Below, piece by piece: positions 27,627-36,615 of a stretch of 51,812 nucleotides of DNA. Numbering within the stretch: position 1 is the stretch's first letter; every line of letters starts with the position of its first letter. A program made the position numbers and the translations under genes. Location of the stretch: NCBI GenBank assembly GCA_004322215.1, contig SCSM01000025.1:1-51812 (forward strand), written 5' to 3'. Origin of the DNA: Bacteroidota bacterium. Its GTDB lineage: Bacteria; Bacteroidota; Ignavibacteria; Kapaibacteriales; UBA2268. The notes below the pieces were generated by a model that did no database searches, was not told the origin of the DNA, and worked only from the letters and a program-made list of their open reading frames with translations.

Positions 27627-29117
27627 ATGGATTTGAAAGAAAAAGACGAAGATGTTGATATTAACAGTTTGTATGATGATGAAGACCGGCTAATCACCAG
27701 GACAGGTGATTCGTTCAGAGACAGGGTATCAACGATAGACAAAAGAGGGCACAGGGTCTGGGTTTATCCGAACAAACCGAAAGGTATGTTCCACAGGTTC
27801 AGAATCCTGGCAGCAATAATACTGCTTACAATTATGGTGGGATTACCGTTCATCAAACTGAATGGAGACCCGCTAATATTATTGAATGTCATAGAGAGGA
27901 AATTCATAATTTTCGGAATCCATTTCTGGATGCAGGACTTTTTCATATTTGCACTCTCATTCATTGCACTCGTAATTTTCATTGTATTGTTCACGGCAAT
28001 TTTCGGCAGGATATGGTGCGGATGGGCTTGCCCTCAGACCATATTCATGGAAATGGTTTTCAGGAAAATAGAATACCTGATTGAAGGCGACGGACCGAAA
28101 CAACGCAAACTGGATGAATCCCCTTATAACTTCATCAAAATTTTCAAAAAAACATTGAAGCATATTATTTTCTTTGCTCTTTCCTGGTTGATAGGAAATA
28201 TATTTCTTTCTTATATTATTGGTGTAGATGAACTGTTGCATATAATCTCGGAACCTATTCGGCAGCATGCTGCAGGATTCATAGCGATGTTTGTTTTCAC
28301 TCTCGTATTTTATGGAATATTTGCCAGATTCAGGGAGCAGGCATGTATCTATATATGCCCGTATGGACGTCTTCAGTCTGTCTTACTCGATAAAAACTCG
28401 ATTGTAGTCGCTTATGATTTTGCTCGCGGTGAACCGAGAACCAAGCTGAAAAAAGGTGTTGATACTTCTTCTGCAGGAGATTGCATCGATTGCGGTCTCT
28501 GCGTCAAGGTCTGTCCCACAGGTATTGACATTCGAAACGGCACACAGCTCGAATGTGTGAACTGCACTGCCTGTATAGATGCATGCAACAGCATTATGAA
28601 AAAAGTCAATAAGCCAAAGAACCTGATAAAATATGCTTCGATGAACCAGATTGAATCGAAACAGAAATTCCGGTTTTCAACAAGAATCACACTTTATACA
28701 ATACTTCTCATTGCACTGATTGTACTGAATATAGTATTAATCGGTTCAAAGAGTGATATAGGTGTTACCATGTTTAAGGCAAAGGGTTCCGAGTATATTA
28801 TAAATGATGATGAGAGTATTTCCAATTTATATACACTGACGCTGATTAATAAAACATCGGAAAGGATGAATGTTGTTATTAAAGTGGAAAATTATCCTGC
28901 AAAAATCAAGCTGATAGGAACAGATAAAATCGTGCTTGCACCTAATCAATTATTAGAAACTGCAGCAATAATTGAAATTTCTGAAAAATATGCAGACGAA
29001 GAAAAACTCGAACTCAAAATCGGATTTTATAGCAAAGGGAAAATGCTAAATTCATTGAAAACAAATTTCACCGTACCTGATAAGGAAGAATTGGAAAATC
29101 ATGAAAATCATAAATAA
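27627..29117 (+). CDS. ccoG: Cytochrome oxidase accessory protein CcoG
   Basis: This 496-residue membrane protein shows the CcoG/FixG/RdxA order: several helices with 'RIWCGWACPQTIFMEMVFRK' and 'ACIYICPYGRLQSV', then a ferredoxin domain with CxxCxxCxxxC (Cys286, 289, 292, 296) and a second set Cys310, 313, 316 and 320, enough for two 4Fe-4S clusters. A C-terminal Ig-like periplasmic part follows. CcoG is implicated in cuprous ion delivery for cbb3 maturation. It starts five bases after ccoP and overlaps ccoH by 17 bases. Confidence 0.95.
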   Translation: MDLKEKDEDVDINSLYDDEDRLITRTGDSFRDRVSTIDKRGHRVWVYPNKPKGMFHRFRILAAIILLTIMVGLPFIKLNGDPLILLNVIERKFIIFGIHFWMQDFFIFALSFIALVIFIVLFTAIFGRIWCGWACPQTIFMEMVFRKIEYLIEGDGPKQRKLDESPYNFIKIFKKTLKHIIFFALSWLIGNIFLSYIIGVDELLHIISEPIRQHAAGFIAMFVFTLVFYGIFARFREQACIYICPYGRLQSVLLDKNSIVVAYDFARGEPRTKLKKGVDTSSAGDCIDCGLCVKVCPTGIDIRNGTQLECVNCTACIDACNSIMKKVNKPKNLIKYASMNQIESKQKFRFSTRITLYTILLIALIVLNIVLIGSKSDIGVTMFKAKGSEYIINDDESISNLYTLTLINKTSERMNVVIKVENYPAKIKLIGTDKIVLAPNQLLETAAIIEISEKYADEEKLELKIGFYSKGKMLNSLKTNFTVPDKEELENHENHK

Positions 29118-29550
29118 CTGGGGATTCGGAATAGCAGCAATTATAATTCTTTTTTTATTATCTGTTGCAGCAACGATAATATTTGCTTCGTTCCAGAAAG
29201 TGGAGCTTGTTGACAAGAATTATTATGCTAATTCACTTGTTTATCAGAAGCAAATTGATAAGATGAAAAATTATAATAATCTGAAGGACAATATTAAAAT
29301 TTCTCAGAGTGGGGAATACCTACAAATTATTTTCCCAAAAGAAGTGAGCAATACAAGCATATCAGGTGAGATAGTTTTTTTCAAACCGAATGATTCGAGC
29401 CGGGATTTCAAAACAAAATTGAAAACCGATTCGGTGAATTGCTATCAGATTGCATTGAATAAATTAGTAAAAGGAAAATGGTTAATCAAAATTGACTGGA
29501 AAGGAAACGGAACAGAATTTTACAATGAAGAAGAAATCACGGTAAGGTAA
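29101..29550 (+). CDS. ccoH: CcoH/FixH-like cbb3 assembly protein
   Basis: This 149-residue protein has one N-terminal membrane helix (WGFGIAAIIILFLLSVAATI) followed by 'VELVDKNYYANSLVYQKQIDKM', the conserved FixH pattern, and a periplasmic beta domain. FixH is required for assembly of the oxidase. It overlaps ccoG by 17 bases, consistent with coupled translation. Confidence 0.85.
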   Translation: MKIINNWGFGIAAIIILFLLSVAATIIFASFQKVELVDKNYYANSLVYQKQIDKMKNYNNLKDNIKISQSGEYLQIIFPKEVSNTSISGEIVFFKPNDSSRDFKTKLKTDSVNCYQIALNKLVKGKWLIKIDWKGNGTEFYNEEEITVR

Positions 29551-29553
29551 AGT

Positions 29554-30261
29554 ATGTTTATAATTACTGGCTTTATCCTTGGTCTGATAACTAGTTTGCA
29601 TTGCGTTGGCATGTGTGGACCACTTGCTTTGGCTGTACCTCGAACGGGTGCCGGGAAATTGAATTTATTCGTCGAGGGATTTCTTTTCAACTTCGGGAGA
29701 GTAATAACATATTCTATCATGGGATTAATTCTCGGAGGAGTGGGATTGGCTGTAACGCTTGCCGGTTACCAGGAAATTATCTCGATTTTAATAGGTTCAT
29801 CAATTCTTGTTATTTATCTCTTTGCCCTGATTTTCAAAAAGAAATTATTTCAATTGAATTCATCCGGTAAATTATACTCAAAATTGCAAACGTTATTCAG
29901 AAAATATTTCCAAAAGCGAACAAAAGGAGCATTGTTGCTTCTTGGTATATTAAACGGTTTACTCCCATGCGGTGCTGTGTATATTGCACTTGCCCAATCA
30001 ATAATTGCTGGTGGAATGGCAGAAAGCTCACTTTTTATGGCATCATTCGGATTAGGTACTATGCCACTTTTATTATCAATATTTATTTCACGAAATATAA
30101 TTCCGGTCTCATTCAGGAAAAAACTTACTAAATTAATACCTGTTGCAATAGTCCTTGTAGGAGCATTATTGATAATGCGCGGAATGTCACTTGGAATTCC
30201 GTACATCAGCCCAGTATTGCAACATTCTGAACAGCATAGTAAAACTGAGTGCTGTCATTGA
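29554..30261 (+). CDS. SafE/DsbD-2-like membrane protein of the cco operon
   Basis: This 235-residue polytopic protein has about six helices. It carries the family start 'GLITSLHCVGMCGPLALAVP' and the second-half motif 'GILNGLLPCGAVYIALAQSI', each with a Cys in a helix (HCVGMCG; LPCG). It belongs to the TauE/SafE-annotated DsbD_2 group, whose members sit at the end of cbb3 operons and are thought to help copper or thiol handling across the membrane. It ends with a His/Cys-rich tail (HSEQHSKTECCH) that could bind copper. The copper ATPase CcoI is not in this window. Confidence 0.85.
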   Translation: MFIITGFILGLITSLHCVGMCGPLALAVPRTGAGKLNLFVEGFLFNFGRVITYSIMGLILGGVGLAVTLAGYQEIISILIGSSILVIYLFALIFKKKLFQLNSSGKLYSKLQTLFRKYFQKRTKGALLLLGILNGLLPCGAVYIALAQSIIAGGMAESSLFMASFGLGTMPLLLSIFISRNIIPVSFRKKLTKLIPVAIVLVGALLIMRGMSLGIPYISPVLQHSEQHSKTECCH

Positions 30262-30314
30262 TGTCTATTTTAAATGCAATAAATTATAACTATTAATAAA
30301 AGAAAAATAAGATA

Positions 30315-30556
30315 ATGAAAAAGGAATTATTTGTTAATCAAACTGAACTTGTTTCAGAAATCCGTAATCTTATAATCGGACCAAACAATCTGTTTCGATT
30401 TTAGTTAATGCCTCATTAACAAACCTTTATTGGAAGATAGGAGAAAAAATCAGCAAAGAAATATCAAAAGAAAATAGAGCTGGTTATTGAGAAAAAATTG
30501 TCGTATCATTGTCACGACAATTGGAAACTGTTAATAATAAAATATCTAATAAATAA
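30315..30556 (+). pseudogene. Decayed DUF1016 (YhcG-like PDDEXK) N-terminal fragment
   Basis: The first frame starts MKKELFVNQTELVSEIRNLI and stops at a TAG. In another frame the text continues 'QSVSILVNASLTNLYWKIGE' and 'KISKEISKENRAGY', then a TGA where a Gly codon (GGA) is expected, then 'EKIVVSLSRQLE'. Together this is the N-terminal part of the DUF1016/YhcG family ('ARQQSVS..VN..L..LYW.IG..I', 'YG..IV..LS..L'), with a frameshift near 30380, a nonsense codon, and loss of the nuclease domain downstream. It cannot make a functional protein. Confidence 0.75.
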
Positions 30557-30569
30557 GATAGTTTATAAT

Positions 30570-31043
30570 ATGAAAGATAATAATCCAAAATCTCCTAAGA
30601 CATTAAAAAATAAATATAAGCCATCGAAGCCATGTTCATGTGAAGTGTGTGTTGGCTTTTGCAAAAGACCCAGCTGGTGGACTGTAGAAGAAGCAGGATT
30701 AGCCATTGAGTCCGGTTATGCAAAAAGAATGATGTTGGAGATGGCTCCCGAATTGACTTTCGGCGTTCTCTCGCCTGCATTCAAAGGTTGCGAGGGAAAT
30801 TTTGCATTGAATACATTTTCAAAAAACGGATGCAATTTTTTCAAAGACAATTTATGCGAGCTTCACGGAACCGGTTTACAACCGTTTGAATGTCGCATAT
30901 CCCATCACGACAGACCGGGTATGGGGAAAAAGTGCCATGCAGATATAGAAAAAGACTGGAACACCCAATCGGGCCAATCCCTGATTATGAAATGGGGAAA
31001 TATTACCGGTTTATGGGTGAGGTATCAAATTCGTAATTTTTAA
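30570..31043 (+). CDS. Cysteine-rich protein of unknown function
   Basis: The 157-residue frame begins MKDNNPKSPKTLKNKY; the open frame extends upstream through the decayed gene but has no ribosome site there. Cys residues cluster as CSCEVCVGFC near residue 22, then GC, GC, LC, EC and KC along the chain, with His pairs (SHHDR) near the end. The shape resembles zinc- or iron-chelating CxxC proteins (the YkgJ type), but I cannot confirm a family. The stop abuts the M28 gene on the other strand, so the two genes converge without a gap. Confidence 0.6.
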   Translation: MKDNNPKSPKTLKNKYKPSKPCSCEVCVGFCKRPSWWTVEEAGLAIESGYAKRMMLEMAPELTFGVLSPAFKGCEGNFALNTFSKNGCNFFKDNLCELHGTGLQPFECRISHHDRPGMGKKCHADIEKDWNTQSGQSLIMKWGNITGLWVRYQIRNF

Positions 31044-32402
31044 TCAATCCAATTCAGAATACAAATAAACAGCAATTGCAATCGCAGCTATACACTTATT
31101 CAATACAACCCTGTCAATCTTATCGGGCGTGTCTGCAGGGCTATGGTGATACCAGAAGTATTTCCCTTCATCATTCGTACCCAAGCTCATAACAGGAATG
31201 TTGTCCAATCTTGCGAGTGGGCTGATGTCAACTCCCCAGCCGCCTTTGGTTACATTAATCGAATCCACCATCTGCAGGTATTTCTCGAAACCCTTCACCT
31301 TTTCCATTAGTGTATCGTTTCCCGAAAAGCCGATAACTTCGGGTGTAAAAACACCCGAATCAAATTCGAACATAAGGTGATGCTTCTCATCCTTGTGTTT
31401 ATCAGCATAAGCTTTACCGCCTTTTACACCGTTTTCTTCATTGACAAACATTACAGCACGAATAGTACGCTTTGGCTTGATTCCAAGCTCTTTCAGTAGT
31501 TTCAGTGCATGCCAGGTTGCTATGCATCCGCCTCCGTCATCGTCAGCCCCGGTGCCAACATCCCATGAATCGGAATGTCCGCCAAGAACTACTATCTCGT
31601 CCGGCTTTTCAGTTCCCCTGATTTCCCCCATTACATTATAAGATATTACATCGGGCAATGTTTGTGCTTCCATATACAAATGCACTACAGGATTTTGACC
31701 GCGTGCTTCCAATCTCTCGAGAAGTAATGCATCCTCGTGAGTAATAGCAGCATGAGGAATTTTAGGAATCGTATCCGAATATACCATCATTCCTGTATGC
31801 GGATTCTGCATTCCGATGGGACTGCAGGAACGGATTAAACTTGCCACTGCTCCGACTTTTGCGGCTTTCTCTGCACCGTGAGTTCTGAACTGCACCGCAT
31901 CACCATACCCGAGCCAGTCCTTATTGAAAACCACAATTTTCCCTTTTGCTTCATTTGCTTTTTTCTCTAATTCCTCGTAGGAATGTACAACAAGAACAGG
32001 AGCGGTAATTCCGTCTTTTGGAGTCGCTATACTTCCTCCCAGTCCAAGCATCGGCATTTTTGCTTCTCGCGGCGATACGAGCTTGCACCATTCGTTACCA
32101 CGCACCCAGTGAGGCACATATACCTCTTCGGCTTTGACATTTGCAAATCCATCTTTTTGCATTTCTCCTTTAATCCACATCAACGCTTTGTTCAGGTTAT
32201 CAGAACCACTGAGCCGGGGACCATAAGTGTCACACATGTATTCAAGTCGCTGGTAGGCAACAGAGTCGCTCAGTGCTTTATCTATTATTGATTGAACGAT
32301 TGATTTATAATTTTTTTGTGTATCTGCCGAAAATGATGAATTATTATGTGTAAGCATAATTGCAATAATTAATATAAATGTTGTATATCTTAAACCATTC
32401 AC
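31044..32402 (-). CDS. Secreted M28 family metallopeptidase (carboxypeptidase Q-like)
   Basis: I choose a GTG at 32402 with GGAG about nine bases upstream; it gives signal peptide MNGLRYTTFILIIAIMLTHN, whereas the longer TTG-type reading at 32465 has no site. The 452-residue protein has a PA-like insert and the two-zinc site of M28: 'VVLGGHSDSWDVG' (His276), 'GADDDGGG' (Asp287-289) and 'VMFVNEENGVKGG' (Glu322-323). It should cleave peptides in the periplasm or outside. 'YGPRLSGSDNLNKAL' near residue 60 is also typical. Confidence 0.9.
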   Translation of the reverse strand: MNGLRYTTFILIIAIMLTHNNSSFSADTQKNYKSIVQSIIDKALSDSVAYQRLEYMCDTYGPRLSGSDNLNKALMWIKGEMQKDGFANVKAEEVYVPHWVRGNEWCKLVSPREAKMPMLGLGGSIATPKDGITAPVLVVHSYEELEKKANEAKGKIVVFNKDWLGYGDAVQFRTHGAEKAAKVGAVASLIRSCSPIGMQNPHTGMMVYSDTIPKIPHAAITHEDALLLERLEARGQNPVVHLYMEAQTLPDVISYNVMGEIRGTEKPDEIVVLGGHSDSWDVGTGADDDGGGCIATWHALKLLKELGIKPKRTIRAVMFVNEENGVKGGKAYADKHKDEKHHLMFEFDSGVFTPEVIGFSGNDTLMEKVKGFEKYLQMVDSINVTKGGWGVDISPLARLDNIPVMSLGTNDEGKYFWYHHSPADTPDKIDRVVLNKCIAAIAIAVYLYSELD

Positions 32403-32551
32403 TTTGCAACTCCAATGAAAATTTAAAAAACCTGATTTCCATTTTATTAATAAATAAAACAACACCTTTAGTACGGTGTAATTTAAATTTTTAGATAGAC
32501 AAAACTTTACAATTTAAAAAAATTGAACTTCAAAAGGAAATTACAACTTAT

Positions 32552-33997
32552 TTATTTTGCAAGTATGTGGAATTCCGTTCTTCTATTTATAGCGCGGTTC
32601 TCTTCAGTAGTATTTGGTACTTTAGGCATTGTCAAGCCAAAACCGCGGGACCTCATCCTTCTCGGCTCAACACCAAGCTTAATCAGTGCTTCCATAACGG
32701 CATTTGCCCTGCGTTCAGATAATACCTGGTTGAATTCCAATCCTCCTACGTTGTCTGTATGCCCTTGTATCTCTATCTTTATTCGTTCCATACTCAGCAT
32801 AGCATCGGTAACTTCTTCAATAACAGGTTGTGATTCCGGCTTAATATCCCATTTATTAAAATCAAAAAGTATTGGTCTTTCGAATGCTCCGCCTGTATCT
32901 TCCCATTTAAATTTATCAGACATATCGTATTCACCATAGCCAAACAGAGTATCTTTTCTTGCAGGAACATTTACAGCAAGGGCAACATGATGGTAACCCC
33001 AGTATTTTGGCGGCTTGTAAGTGACAAGATAATAATATCTCAAGCTCATGTATATATCACGGAAGATTGAGATTAGCTCTTCTTTTGTATATGCCTTATA
33101 AAATTTCCCGCCTGTATATTGAGCCATGTATCTAAGGTTGTGGTCCTGTGAGTAGCCGAAAGCAACAGCAAATATGTGAATCTTATTCTCACGGGCTTTC
33201 TCGATTAAATCGCCGATTTTCTGCTTCGAGTAATTGTCGTCTCCATCAGTAAATATTACAACCACCCGAGGGTCATTTTCCGGAGTGTCTTTCAATAAGT
33301 CTATGCAATTCCAAACGGCATCATTGACTGCTGAAAATAAACCCAATTTTCTTTCTCTATTGCTCCTGTAAATATTCAGAATCTGCTGTTTGTCATTCAT
33401 AACAGGCACTTTGACATCGAGCTCCTGGTTAAAACTGGTTAATCCGATATTATCATACTTCATTTTCATATCAACAAAAATTTCGGTTCCTTCGAATATT
33501 GCACTCATCACTCCCGACATAGAGCCACTGTAATCAACACTCAAGACTATGTTGTAAGGTATTGAATCATTTGCTCCGAATTCACGCACTGTGAAACTGT
33601 CAATCGGGACAGGTGGTCTCTTTAATTTTTTACCCAGTGTTTCTGTTATCCCTGTCCAATAATTTTTTGTCGTGTCTTTCAGATATGGCTTTGCCATGTT
33701 TGTGATGAAATGACCCGATGAATCGAATACCCTTGCATAAAGTTTTATTTCATCGGGATATTTTTCCGTCTCGAATCTCCAGACATCCATCAATAGCTTA
33801 TTGACATCAGCAGAATCAATGGGTAATGTCGAAGTAATATAAATATCTCTTTTGAGTGTGTCTTCGCTTTCAGCCAGTTCTCTTTGCAGTTCAAATCCTT
33901 CTTTATGCTGATAGGTTTTGCATCCACTAAAAATAAATACCAGTGAAAATAAAAATAAAATTGTTTTAAAATTCATAAACTGTTTCATAATTCTCAT
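32552..33997 (-). CDS. Lipoprotein with VWA and OmpA domains
   Basis: This 481-residue protein has a lipobox FSGC (Cys26), a von Willebrand factor A domain over about residues 145-325 with a complete MIDAS start (Asp155-Ser157-Ser159 in DYSGSMS), and a C-terminal OmpA domain from about 370. The OmpA part has 'DFNKWDIKPESQPVIEE', 'IEIQGHTDNVGGLEFNQ' and 'LSERRANAVMEALIKLG', the normal peptidoglycan-binding pattern. The product should bridge outer membrane and cell wall while presenting a metal-dependent binding domain. The start abuts the upstream gene's stop; ATG codons at 33988 and 33976 are alternatives. Confidence 0.88.
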   Translation of the reverse strand: MRIMKQFMNFKTILFLFSLVFIFSGCKTYQHKEGFELQRELAESEDTLKRDIYITSTLPIDSADVNKLLMDVWRFETEKYPDEIKLYARVFDSSGHFITNMAKPYLKDTTKNYWTGITETLGKKLKRPPVPIDSFTVREFGANDSIPYNIVLSVDYSGSMSGVMSAIFEGTEIFVDMKMKYDNIGLTSFNQELDVKVPVMNDKQQILNIYRSNRERKLGLFSAVNDAVWNCIDLLKDTPENDPRVVVIFTDGDDNYSKQKIGDLIEKARENKIHIFAVAFGYSQDHNLRYMAQYTGGKFYKAYTKEELISIFRDIYMSLRYYYLVTYKPPKYWGYHHVALAVNVPARKDTLFGYGEYDMSDKFKWEDTGGAFERPILFDFNKWDIKPESQPVIEEVTDAMLSMERIKIEIQGHTDNVGGLEFNQVLSERRANAVMEALIKLGVEPRRMRSRGFGLTMPKVPNTTEENRAINRRTEFHILAK

Positions 33998-34657
33998 TTA
34001 AAGTTTAACAGCTACTGCCAACCCGTCACCGATTGTCAGCAGGGAAGATTTTAAATTTGGATTAGAAGATAAAGTATCGTTGAATTTTCTCACGGCAATT
34101 ACCTCTTCGGCTCTGTCATCTAAATTCATTTTTGCAATTTCACCGAATGCAAGAGCATTGTCAGCAGCAAAAATTCCCCCTTTTCTCAGCAATGGTAACG
34201 AATTATCAAGATAATCGACATATCCTTGCTTGTCGGCGTCAACAAAGACCAAATCAAATATAAAACCGGGTTTATAATTTTTTAAAAATTCACTTGCATC
34301 AGAATTTACGACTTCAATAATATTTCCTAATCCTGCATCGTTCGCTTTTTCCCTGACAAATTCAGCTCTTTCCTTTTCAATTTCTACTGTAATCAATTTC
34401 CCGTCTGAAGGCAGTTCTCTTGCCATAGAAATTGCAGAATAGCCGGCAAGTGTTCCAATTTCAAGAATATATTTTGCATTTATTGTCTTAATAATAAAGC
34501 CAAGAAATGATGCCTGCTGCGGTGAAATGCTTATGTCGGGAAAACCCAGTGCTGATGCTTCTGACTGCAAATTTTTAAGAAATAAATCCTCATTAGTGAA
34601 TTTATCATTTATGTAGGAATATATTTCTCCTGTTATTTCAGTAAAACCCTGCGACAT
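33998..34657 (-). CDS. Class I SAM-dependent O-methyltransferase
   Basis: This 219-residue protein fits the catechol/caffeoyl-CoA O-methyltransferase family: 'LGFIIKTINAKYILEIGTLAGYSAISMARELP' (SAM-binding motif, quoted in part), 'GKLITVEIEKE', the metal-binding Asp in 'FDLVFVDADKQGYVDYLD', and 'GGIFAADNALAFG'. It probably methylates a hydroxyl on a small phenolic or related compound with a divalent cation. The substrate is unknown. It lies just upstream of the VWA lipoprotein gene with no gap. Confidence 0.88.
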   Translation of the reverse strand: MSQGFTEITGEIYSYINDKFTNEDLFLKNLQSEASALGFPDISISPQQASFLGFIIKTINAKYILEIGTLAGYSAISMARELPSDGKLITVEIEKERAEFVREKANDAGLGNIIEVVNSDASEFLKNYKPGFIFDLVFVDADKQGYVDYLDNSLPLLRKGGIFAADNALAFGEIAKMNLDDRAEEVIAVRKFNDTLSSNPNLKSSLLTIGDGLAVAVKL

Positions 34658-34777
34658 AATTTTATAATTAATTTTATTTTAATCAATCTATTGCCACTAC
34701 TTTTTTGTTGTGGGTAGTTTCGATATGATTGAAACGTTTATTAAAATTCCGTATTGTTAATTAAAAGTAAACGTGGC

Positions 34778-35725
34778 TCAGGGTCTGCCTCCGAGGCGGA
34801 TGTTTGCATTGATGCCATGCTGCTGAACCTGTTCGATAAATTTAGACAGATTTGTGATGGTAGTATCTATTCTTGCACTGAATTCTTTATCATATATCAA
34901 TTTGTTCACAAAACCGTTACCGTATCTCACCGAATCGGTCATGTCCTTAAGGTCTTTTACAATCAACTCTGCATCGGCTATAGTCTTATTTGTCTGAGCA
35001 ATCAAAGTCCTTGTGTCGTCAATAGTCAAATCAAATTTTGTTATTAGTGTGTCAATTCTCGGCTCATTTTGTTTAATGCTTGCATTCAGTTCCGACGTAA
35101 TTGATTTCAGGTTGCTGATTGTCAATTCGATGCTCTTGATGTTATTATTCAGAAGATTATTGGCATTTTCCGCAAGCCGGCTTGTATTTGAAACAGTACT
35201 CTTCAAATTATTTATGAAATCTTCATCTGAAACAATTCTATTGATTGAAACAGATAAAGTATCGAGACGTTTAACAAGCATAATACCGTCATTTCCTATT
35301 TCACCCAGCAAATACATCATGTCTGCAAAATCTGCGGCTGTCTTGCCGGGTATTTCAACATTATTAACGAATTTTTCGGTGGCTTTGCCGGGAAAAATTT
35401 CAATTTTTTTTCCACCTGTAATCTCGAGAATAGACAACCTGGCTGATACATCTTTCCTGAATTCATCGGTATCGTTAAGGTCGGCAGTGATTAAGACAGA
35501 ACCGTTATCATTCCTGATTGACGAGACTGTTCCCCGCTTAACACCATTGACAAAAACAGGTGCCGATACCTGAATATTCCCCGAATTTGGAAACCTGATT
35601 TTAACAGAAACGGGATTAACTGATACGTAAAGTCCTCTGCCAAGTGTGATTCCGATAATAAATAAAATAACAGCGATTATTGAAACTAAACCAACTTTAA
35701 TTTCTGTGGAACGAGTATCTTTCAT
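34778..35725 (-). CDS. MCE/MlaD family lipid-transport protein
   Basis: This 315-residue protein has one N-terminal membrane helix (VGLVSIIAVILFIIGITLG), then an MCE domain over about residues 35-115 ('VKIRFPNSGNIQVSAPVFVN', 'GVKRGTVSSI', 'ITADLND'). A long helical tail follows (about 140-310), predicted to be coiled coil. MlaD-type proteins form hexamers that shuttle phospholipid between membranes with an MlaE/MlaF ABC pair. No such partners are in the window, so they must be encoded upstream or elsewhere. It stands between the SSB gene and the O-methyltransferase gene. Confidence 0.82.
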   Translation of the reverse strand: MKDTRSTEIKVGLVSIIAVILFIIGITLGRGLYVSVNPVSVKIRFPNSGNIQVSAPVFVNGVKRGTVSSIRNDNGSVLITADLNDTDEFRKDVSARLSILEITGGKKIEIFPGKATEKFVNNVEIPGKTAADFADMMYLLGEIGNDGIMLVKRLDTLSVSINRIVSDEDFINNLKSTVSNTSRLAENANNLLNNNIKSIELTISNLKSITSELNASIKQNEPRIDTLITKFDLTIDDTRTLIAQTNKTIADAELIVKDLKDMTDSVRYGNGFVNKLIYDKEFSARIDTTITNLSKFIEQVQQHGINANIRLGGRP

Positions 35726-35806
35726 TAATTTTCTAAAATATTAAAAAAAATGCACTGACCGCCTTTGAAACGATTCAGAAACAATATTATTTAATGAAAT
35801 TTCCAA

Positions 35807-36271
35807 TTAAAAAGGCATATCTTTCAATTTAGTTAATGATTCGATATCAGTAATCGGGTCTTCATAAGGTGAATCATACTTTTTATGTCCATTCAAGCTG
35901 AAAGTATCGGTAAATTCTTCATCATCTCTTGTGTATTTCTTGTACTCGAGCAATAGGATATTTTCTGCAAGAACTTCTACTACCTGTTTTCTCTGACCTG
36001 TTTTATCATCGAATTGCCTCGATTGAAGTTTTCCTTCGACGAAAACCTTAGAACCCTTCTTTACTATTTTCTGAATCACTTCAGCCAAACCTCTCCATGC
36101 AGTAACGGTATGCCAGTCCGTATGTTCCTGCTGATTATTTTCTTTGTCTTTCCAGACCTCAGTTGTTGCCATCCTGAAAGTTACAACCGGTATGCCGCTC
36201 GATGTGAATTTAAAATCCGGTTCCTTACCCACATTACCAACCAATAGAACCTTGTTCAGAGTTCTTGTCAT
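35807..36271 (-). CDS. ssb: Single-stranded DNA-binding protein
   Basis: This 154-residue protein has an OB fold starting 'LNKVLLVGNVGKEPDFKFTS', with 'TDWHTVTAWRGLAEVIQKIV' and 'GSKVFVEGKLQSRQFDD' strands, followed by a low-complexity linker and an acidic tip ending KDMPF, the partner-binding tail seen in bacterial SSB. It protects single-stranded DNA in replication and repair. A GAGGCGGAT ribosome site precedes the ATG. It may also be a plasmid or phage paralogue, though nothing else points that way. Confidence 0.93.
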   Translation of the reverse strand: MTRTLNKVLLVGNVGKEPDFKFTSSGIPVVTFRMATTEVWKDKENNQQEHTDWHTVTAWRGLAEVIQKIVKKGSKVFVEGKLQSRQFDDKTGQRKQVVEVLAENILLLEYKKYTRDDEEFTDTFSLNGHKKYDSPYEDPITDIESLTKLKDMPF

Positions 36272-36615
36272 ATCCGCCTCATAACAAATGCACTACCCTT
36301 CCTGTACATTAATTTACAAAAAAATGTTAACAATTAAAACAAATTGAAAATATTTATTATATTTCAGTTGAATAATATAATTTTTCTGATTTGTGTTCTG
36401 CATATTTTATGTGACCCTTATTATTTTATAGATAGAATAAAAGAAATTGTTTCATTGTATGATTTAAGATTGTATTAATTCTGAAAAATCAATACAATTT
36501 TTTTTTGACTTGATATAAGATAGGAAATCTTTTTCGATTTGCTGTTATTTATATTTTTACAAATTGAAAATAATACATAATCTGTAGTAACAGGTAAATC
36601 AGTCTAATCCGAAGC
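36272..36615. other. Intergenic region between ssb and the flagellar cluster
   Basis: About 340 AT-rich bases. They contain the promoter for ssb (not located) and a weak A/T stem, ATTGTATT/AATACAAT (36469-36498), followed by nine T on the plus strand. No reading frame with a ribosome site was found. Confidence 0.5.

Noticed and set aside
34717-34735. Short GTTTC/GAAAC hairpin after the MCE gene
   Set aside because: Seven pairs with a mismatch and no T run; not enough to call a terminator.
36469-36506. A/T-only hairpin with a nine-T run on the plus strand
   Set aside because: No plus-strand gene lies upstream, and the stem is too weak to be called a terminator.
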